This document shows, piece by piece, positions 5,998-9,557 of a stretch of 9,557 nt of DNA (its first letter is position 1; each line of letters opens with the position of its first letter). The stretch is from the NCBI GenBank assembly GCA_023442905.1, contig JAEZWY010000070.1, positions 1-9,557 on the forward strand. The letters run 5' to 3'. The notes beneath the pieces were generated by a model. It ran no database searches. It was given only the letters and a program-made list of their open reading frames with translations, and was not told where the DNA came from. Made by a program: the position numbers and the translations under genes. This DNA is from Bacillota bacterium. Its GTDB lineage: Bacteria > Bacillota > Bacilli > Lactobacillales > Aerococcaceae.

Positions 5998-6453
5998 ATG
6001 ACTGATCATTACTTAGATCCAGAATGTGGCTACTGCCAAGCACAAGCACATCCAGAAGAAAAACACGTTGGTGATTTCGCTTACTTAGTTGGCGAACTAG
6101 CGAACTCTGTTGTTGTTGTCTTCAATGAACAATCTCATCCAGGTCGTGTAATCGTGGCGCACAAAAAACATGTGAGTGAAATGGTTGATTTAACAGACGA
6201 GGAACGTAATGACTACTTCGCAGAAGTAAATCAAGTAGCAAAAGCATTGCATAAATTGTTTAGCCCAGACAAGATTAACTATGGTGCATATGGAGATGGC
6301 GGTAGCCACTTACACTTCCATTTAGTACCTAAATATGAAGGTCAAGTAGAGTGGGGTACACCATTCGCTATGAACCCTGGTGAAACATTCTTAGCAGACG
6401 ATGCTGCTTATGAAAAGATTGCTGCAGACTTAAGAGCAGAATTAGGATTATAA
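5998..6453 (+). CDS. HIT-family nucleotide hydrolase
   Basis: HIT (histidine triad) proteins hydrolyse nucleotide derivatives such as diadenosine polyphosphates or AMP conjugates through a nucleotidyl-His intermediate. The 151-residue protein has the triad HLHFHLV (H104, H106, H108) in GGSHLHFHLVPKY. Upstream is the family's conserved SHPGRVIVAHKKHVSEMVDL segment. An N-terminal CGYC pair (C10, C13) could bind a metal. A C-terminal extension (about 118-151, from WGTPF onward) follows the core. The SD AGGGGG (5982-5987) lies 10 nt before the ATG. The gene is monocistronic and divergent from the pyruvate kinase-like gene. Codon use is strongly biased, suggesting high expression. The exact substrate cannot be read from sequence. 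Confidence 0.93.
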   Translation: MTDHYLDPECGYCQAQAHPEEKHVGDFAYLVGELANSVVVVFNEQSHPGRVIVAHKKHVSEMVDLTDEERNDYFAEVNQVAKALHKLFSPDKINYGAYGDGGSHLHFHLVPKYEGQVEWGTPFAMNPGETFLADDAAYEKIAADLRAELGL

Positions 6454-6537
6454 TAGTTAGCAATAAAATTTTTGCTTGGTTTGAATTCACTATTTGGTCT
6501 AAGATAGATTTCTTTTTTTATTTTTTCCAACTTTCTA

Positions 6538-6566
6538 TTTACAATAAGTGATAAATTTGATATACT
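6538..6566 (+). promoter_or_regulatory. Promoter of rplS
   Basis: TTTACA (6538-6543), a 17-bp spacer, then TATACT (6561-6566) with TG one base upstream (extended -10). The start predicted near 6572-6573 coincides with the first base of the leader hairpin described next. The -35 and spacing match the rpsP promoter. Confidence 0.75.
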
Positions 6567-6572
6567 ACTAAA

Positions 6573-6653
6573 GGTGTTGTTTCAACACATACTTTATGAT
6601 ATTCCGCTGTGGCAAAACTGCCATATGAGTGTTGTTGGAAGGAGAGAATCTAC
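6573..6653 (+). ncRNA. Structured rplS mRNA leader (L19 leader-like)
   Basis: The leader has a hairpin GTGTTG-TTT-CAACAC (6574-6588) and an internal stem GGCA-aaac-TGCC (within 6611-6622). A second GTGTTG (6629-6634) can also pair with CAACAC (6583-6588), enclosing the CCGCTGTG...CATATGAGTG block. The SD GGAAGGAG (6637-6644) is 9 nt before ATG 6654. Rfam contains an L19 protein leader in Firmicutes. The CCGCTGTG and CATATGAGTG pieces match my memory of it, and the position directly before rplS agrees. Its usual role is thought to be autoregulation by L19; that is inference here. Confidence 0.65.
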
Positions 6654-7013
6654 ATGAGTAATTTAATTGATCAAATCACTTCAGAACAACTACGTAATGA
6701 TGTACCTGACTTCCGTCCTGGTGACACTGTTCGTGTACACGCGAAAGTTGTTGAGGGTGAACGTGAACGTATCCAGTTATTTGACGGTGTTGTAATTCAA
6801 CGTCGTGGTGCTGGTATCAGCGAAACTTACACAGTTCGTAAAATTTCAAACGGTGTTGGTGTTGAACGTACTTTCCCAGTACACACACCACGCGTAGCTA
6901 AAATTGAAGTATTACGTGAAGGTAAAGTTCGTCGTGCTAAATTGTTCTACTTACGTGACTTACATGGTAAAGCTGCACGTATTCCAGAGCGTCGCCGTAA
7001 CAAACAAAAATAA
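6654..7013 (+). CDS. rplS: 50S ribosomal protein L19
   Basis: L19 sits at the 30S-50S interface of the large subunit and contributes to intersubunit bridges. The 119-residue product begins MSNLIDQITSEQLRNDVPDF and has the family core FRPGDTVRVHAKVVEGERER, QLFDGVVIQRRGAGISETYTVRKIS, VGVERTFPVHTPRVAKIEV, KVRRAKLFYLRDLHGKAARI and a basic tail. Length is normal. The frame stays open upstream to a GTG at 6609, but that stretch is the structured leader. ATG 6654 is the start because of the GGAAGGAG SD 9 nt before it and because homologues begin here. The gene is separated from trmD, its common neighbour, by about 3 kb, and has its own promoter and terminator. Confidence 0.98.
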   Translation: MSNLIDQITSEQLRNDVPDFRPGDTVRVHAKVVEGERERIQLFDGVVIQRRGAGISETYTVRKISNGVGVERTFPVHTPRVAKIEVLREGKVRRAKLFYLRDLHGKAARIPERRRNKQK

Positions 7014-7036
7014 TGCTACTACAGTAGCTATACAGA

Positions 7037-7074
7037 GAATCCCAATCGAGCTTTTTCTTGGTTGGGATTTTTTT
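7037..7074 (+). terminator. Intrinsic terminator of rplS
   Basis: AATCCCAATC (7038-7047) pairs with GGTTGGGATT (7060-7069), one pair being a T-G wobble, around a 12-nt loop, followed by a T-tract to 7074. A smaller hairpin GCTAC-TACA-GTAGC (7015-7028) lies between the rplS stop and this terminator and may protect the 3' end. Confidence 0.85.
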
Positions 7075-7125
7075 ATTTGGATTTACATTTAAAGAGCCAT
7101 TTTATCAGAGAGGGGTATGGTAGTG

Positions 7126-8400
7126 ATGCATGAAGGACGGTTGAATTATCGTTTGGGTTTATTGTCGGTTGTAACTGGGGTTATCGTGGGAATTGTGTTG
7201 TCTGGATTTCGACTGGCTATTCCAGCAATCATGCATGTGGTTGAGGATGTTTTGGTCTGGGGACAGACTTCGATTTGGCACAGCATCGGCTTTGTTTTGA
7301 TGTTTGCGGTTATCGGCTGCATTGTGGCTTGGACAGCTAAGCAGGAACCTATGATTGGTGGGTCAGGTATTCCACAAATTGCCGGGAAATTAAGCGGTAA
7401 GCTCAATTTTTCATGGGCATCGGTCTTATTTTATAAATTATTAGGTGGTTTATTGGCTATCGGATCAGGTTTGACGCTTGGGCGTGAAGGTCCTTCTGTT
7501 CAAATCGGTGCTTCAATCGGGCAAGGGGTGGCAGAAGTTACTAAAACGCCTGCTAAATCCGGTAAATACTTGATTGTTGGGGCTGCAGGAGCCGGTTTGG
7601 CGACAGCTTTTAATGCGCCAGTATCCGGTATTATATTCTGCCTGGAAGAACTTTTGAAGAAGGTTACCCGTCGTGGATTTTTGTCTGCCACTCTAACGAT
7701 AATTACAGCATCTTTAGTATCGATAGCACTGATTGGAGATGATGCTGCTATCACTATTCCTCAAGCTTTACATGTAGAAATGACTACTTACCCGTATCTA
7801 CTTATTTTAGGGATCTTGTTAGGTTTATCTGGTGTATTATTTAATAAAGTCATCATGTGGTCCAAAGCTTTATATAGCAAATGGACTGCACCTACTTTTT
7901 GGAAAATGGTTTTTCCCTTTGTGCTAACGGCACTTGTACTTTTGATGGATGTGCGGTTAATCGGGTCGGGCGAAGAACTCATTTTGCTACCATTTTTAGA
8001 TAATCCGGGTCTGTTGACCTTGCTCTATCTATTCCTGGCAAAACTAGTTCTGCTCGGTGTGGCATTTGGTTCCGGAATACCTGGAGGCATCTTTTTCCCA
8101 TTGTTATCTCTTGGTGCTTTACTAGGTAATATATACGCGAGTGGATTGCATGTTTTTGGACTAGTGGATGCATACACGGTTACGGTCTTTACTGTCATTG
8201 CGATGGCAGCGCATTTTGCAGCGATTGTCCGCGCACCATTAACAGGTATTTTCTTGATTCTAGAAATGACAGGGGGCTCTATCCAGTACTTGTTACCGAT
8301 TGCCATTGTGACTTACATTGCTTATTTCGTGGCGGAAATATACCAATCTGAGCCTATATACGAATCTTTATTAGGGTTGATGGTGAGTGATTCAGAATAG
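7126..8400 (+). CDS. ClC-family chloride/proton antiporter
   Basis: This is an integral membrane ClC protein that exchanges Cl- (or a similar anion) for H+ across the cytoplasmic membrane. The 424-residue product is almost all hydrophobic helices. It shows the three ClC signature loops: GGSGIPQI (about 78-85), GREGPSVQIG (from about 119; gating Glu at 121) and GSGIPGGIFFP (about 314-324). It also shows AFNAPVSGI, IRAPLTGI-type VRAPLTGIFLILEMT, and the PIY tyrosine near the end. The Glu pair in FCLEELL (second Glu about 175) aligns with the internal proton glutamate of E. coli ClcA, arguing for an antiporter rather than a channel. There is no CBS or TrkA-C domain. ATG 7126 (or GTG 7123) is preferred to ATG 7117, because the SD GAGAGGGG (7108-7115) ends one base before 7117. 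I found no clear promoter, so read-through from rplS is possible. Physiological role (acid resistance or ion balance) is inference. Confidence 0.94.
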   Translation: MHEGRLNYRLGLLSVVTGVIVGIVLSGFRLAIPAIMHVVEDVLVWGQTSIWHSIGFVLMFAVIGCIVAWTAKQEPMIGGSGIPQIAGKLSGKLNFSWASVLFYKLLGGLLAIGSGLTLGREGPSVQIGASIGQGVAEVTKTPAKSGKYLIVGAAGAGLATAFNAPVSGIIFCLEELLKKVTRRGFLSATLTIITASLVSIALIGDDAAITIPQALHVEMTTYPYLLILGILLGLSGVLFNKVIMWSKALYSKWTAPTFWKMVFPFVLTALVLLMDVRLIGSGEELILLPFLDNPGLLTLLYLFLAKLVLLGVAFGSGIPGGIFFPLLSLGALLGNIYASGLHVFGLVDAYTVTVFTVIAMAAHFAAIVRAPLTGIFLILEMTGGSIQYLLPIAIVTYIAYFVAEIYQSEPIYESLLGLMVSDSE

Positions 8401-8482
8401 CTTCTTTGGTGGTGTAGTGGTTTATTCACAGAACATGGAAATGATGGCCTTATATTTACCAAAGTTAGATGATTAAAAATAC

Positions 8483-8527
8483 AAAAACAGCTATTAGGTG
8501 GTTGATATCACCTAGTAGCTGTTTTTT
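8483..8527. terminator. Bidirectional terminator between the ClC and aldehyde dehydrogenase genes
   Basis: An 18-bp stem pairs 8483-8500 (AAAAACAGCTATTAGGTG) with 8509-8526. There is one T-G wobble and an 8-nt loop. The A-run at the left foot and T-run at the right foot give a U-tract in both directions. It serves the two convergent genes. The rest of the 8401-8570 gap shows no gene. Confidence 0.9.
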
Positions 8528-8570
8528 ATGTATCGAAAATTCGCTTATTTATTTACTTAGATACTATTCT

Positions 8571-9557
8571 TTAATCTTCTAGGAAAATCGCTTTTGTTTC
8601 TAAGTAATCTTCAACACCAAATAGACCGTTTTCGCGACCTAAACCGGATTGTTTGTAGCCACCAAATGGCGCAAGCGGATTACGTTCTGATTTGTTTACA
8701 AAGATATTACCAGTTCGTAATTGCTTAGCTACTTTATAAGCATCTTCAGTAGGTCCAACTACTGCACCTGAAAGGCCATAAATTGAGTCATTTGCAATTT
8801 CAATGGCCTCTTCTTCAGTATCGTAGGTGATGATGACAAGTACAGGACCAAAAATTTCTTCTTGGGCAATCGTCATATCATTAGTCACGTTTGTGAAGAC
8901 AGTTGGTGTTACAAAATGACCAGTTTCAATGGCTGGTTTTTTATCACCGACTAAAACTTTAGCACCTTCTGCTTTACCTTTTTCAATATATTCGAGTACT
9001 GTTTTCTTTTGATTAGCAGATACCATTGGGCCAACAAGCGTATTTGGATCAGCAGGATCACCGATAACGACGTTCTCTTCATAGAAAGATTTTACTTCAG
9101 CTTCTACATCAGCTAATTCGTCTTTAGGCACTAACAGTCTTGTGAGTGCAGTACAAGTTTGACCTTGGTTGTTTAAAATAGTGCCCATTGCTTTTTTAAC
9201 TGCAAAGGATAAATCGCCACCAGGTAAATAAACTAACGCAGATTTACCACCTAGTTCAAGAATGATATGTTTGATGCCTTTTGCAGCATTTTCATATAGT
9301 CCTTGACCAACTTCTGTTGATCCAGTAAAGGAAACAACGGCAACATCTTCATGTTCAGCTAGATAGTTTCCGACACCGCCACCACTACCAAGGATTAGGT
9401 TGAATACACCTTTTGGAAAGCCTACTTTTTCAGCTAATTCGAATAGTTTAACTGCAGTGAGTGGTGTATCAGATGCTGGTTTAACAACTACGGTATTCCC
9501 AGCTAATAAAGCAGGTGTGAATTTACGTTGAATTTGATTTAACGGATAGTTCCAAGG
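8571..9557 (-). CDS. NAD(P)-dependent aldehyde dehydrogenase, N-terminus outside window
   Basis: The protein oxidises an aldehyde to the acid with NAD(P)+ through a cysteine thiohemiacetal. The frame is open to the window end, giving 328 visible residues. Against a usual 470-490, about 145 N-terminal residues are missing. Visible numbering: PWNYP at the edge, KPASDTP (cofactor ribose loop), FTGSTEVG (77-84), LELGGK (general-base Glu 101), NQGQTC (catalytic Cys 135, 34 residues after the Glu as in the family), EEIFGPVL, and FGGYKQSGLGREN near the C-terminus. An internal ATG at 9188 is not the start; conserved sequence continues upstream. The cofactor loop has Ser where strict NAD enzymes carry Glu, so NADP may be accepted (inference). 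The substrate cannot be assigned. It converges on the ClC gene. Confidence 0.95.
   Translation of the reverse strand, partial: PWNYPLNQIQRKFTPALLAGNTVVVKPASDTPLTAVKLFELAEKVGFPKGVFNLILGSGGGVGNYLAEHEDVAVVSFTGSTEVGQGLYENAAKGIKHIILELGGKSALVYLPGGDLSFAVKKAMGTILNNQGQTCTALTRLLVPKDELADVEAEVKSFYEENVVIGDPADPNTLVGPMVSANQKKTVLEYIEKGKAEGAKVLVGDKKPAIETGHFVTPTVFTNVTNDMTIAQEEIFGPVLVIITYDTEEEAIEIANDSIYGLSGAVVGPTEDAYKVAKQLRTGNIFVNKSERNPLAPFGGYKQSGLGRENGLFGVEDYLETKAIFLED

Noticed and set aside
6454..6537. T-rich stretch after the HIT gene as an intrinsic terminator
   Set aside because: There is an AGCAA/TTGCT stem with an A/T-rich loop, but the long T-runs lie about 40 nt further on and no stable stem abuts them. 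Termination is plausible but not supported.
6609..6653. Upstream in-frame extension of rplS from GTG 6609
   Set aside because: The 15 extra codons lie in the structured leader, have no SD, and are absent from L19 homologues. ATG 6654 has a strong SD.
7075..7116. A separate promoter for the ClC gene just after the rplS terminator
   Set aside because: TTTACA-like and TTGGAT-like -35 candidates are present, but none has an acceptable -10 at the right distance.
7146..8306. Several minus-strand open frames inside the ClC gene
   Set aside because: They are shadows of a conserved, hydrophobic coding region, with no SD or family resemblance.
8404..8464. CTTTGGT/ACCAAAG inverted repeat and a 13-codon open frame (8434-8475) after the ClC stop
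   Set aside because: The arms are only 7 bp and 47 bp apart, and the tiny frame has no SD or conserved content. Both are likely chance.
1..9557. Search for CRISPR arrays, tRNA/rRNA genes, IS ends, phage or toxin-antitoxin genes
   Set aside because: No regularly spaced identical repeats, cloverleaf sequences, transposase motifs or paired small genes were seen. The only repeats are the short hairpin units after khpA and the intergenic inverted repeats listed.

Overview
The window is a stretch of low-GC Gram-positive chromosome. The protein sequences (Ffh, S16, KhpA, RimM, TrmD, L19), purine-rich Shine-Dalgarno (SD) sequences, extended -10 promoters and a cre-like site all fit Bacilli. The style fits Lactobacillales, perhaps an Aerococcus/Facklamia-type organism, but the genus is a low-confidence guess. 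Most of the window is conserved housekeeping DNA. I see no phage, IS element, CRISPR array, tRNA or rRNA.

Layout. Positions 1-1278 hold the 3' part of ffh (signal recognition particle GTPase). Then come rpsP (S16) and khpA (KH-domain RNA-binding protein) behind a strong promoter, a cluster of short imperfect hairpin-forming repeats, and an intrinsic terminator. A second unit, rimM-trmD, has its own putative promoter and a structured leader. A separately promoted YdaT-like/DUF2188 small protein follows. Convergent to it, on the minus strand, is an unusual pyruvate kinase-like gene. It shares a divergent, control-rich intergenic region with a HIT-family hydrolase gene on the plus strand. That region holds a cre-like site and a 10-bp inverted repeat. 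rplS (L19) follows with its own strong promoter and a structured leader resembling the known Firmicutes L19 leader. A ClC-type Cl-/H+ antiporter gene comes next, then a bidirectional terminator, and the C-terminal two thirds of an aldehyde dehydrogenase on the minus strand, cut by the window end.

How the genes work together. ffh, rpsP, khpA, rimM, trmD and rplS belong to the widely conserved protein-secretion/ribosome-maturation neighbourhood. RimM matures the 30S subunit, TrmD makes m1G37 in tRNA, and S16 and L19 are ribosomal proteins. Here rplS is split from trmD by about 2.9 kb of unrelated genes, and each piece has its own promoter and terminators. The other genes (DUF2188 protein, pyruvate kinase-like enzyme, HIT hydrolase, ClC antiporter, aldehyde dehydrogenase) are metabolic or stress functions with no clear shared pathway.

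I did not find a convincing new multi-gene system. The items most worth a second look are the atypical pyruvate kinase-like protein (extra N-terminal domain, no C-terminal domain, altered K+ site), the hairpin repeats at the khpA stop codon, the switch-like pairing in the rplS leader, and the cre-like site plus inverted repeat between the pyruvate kinase-like and HIT genes.
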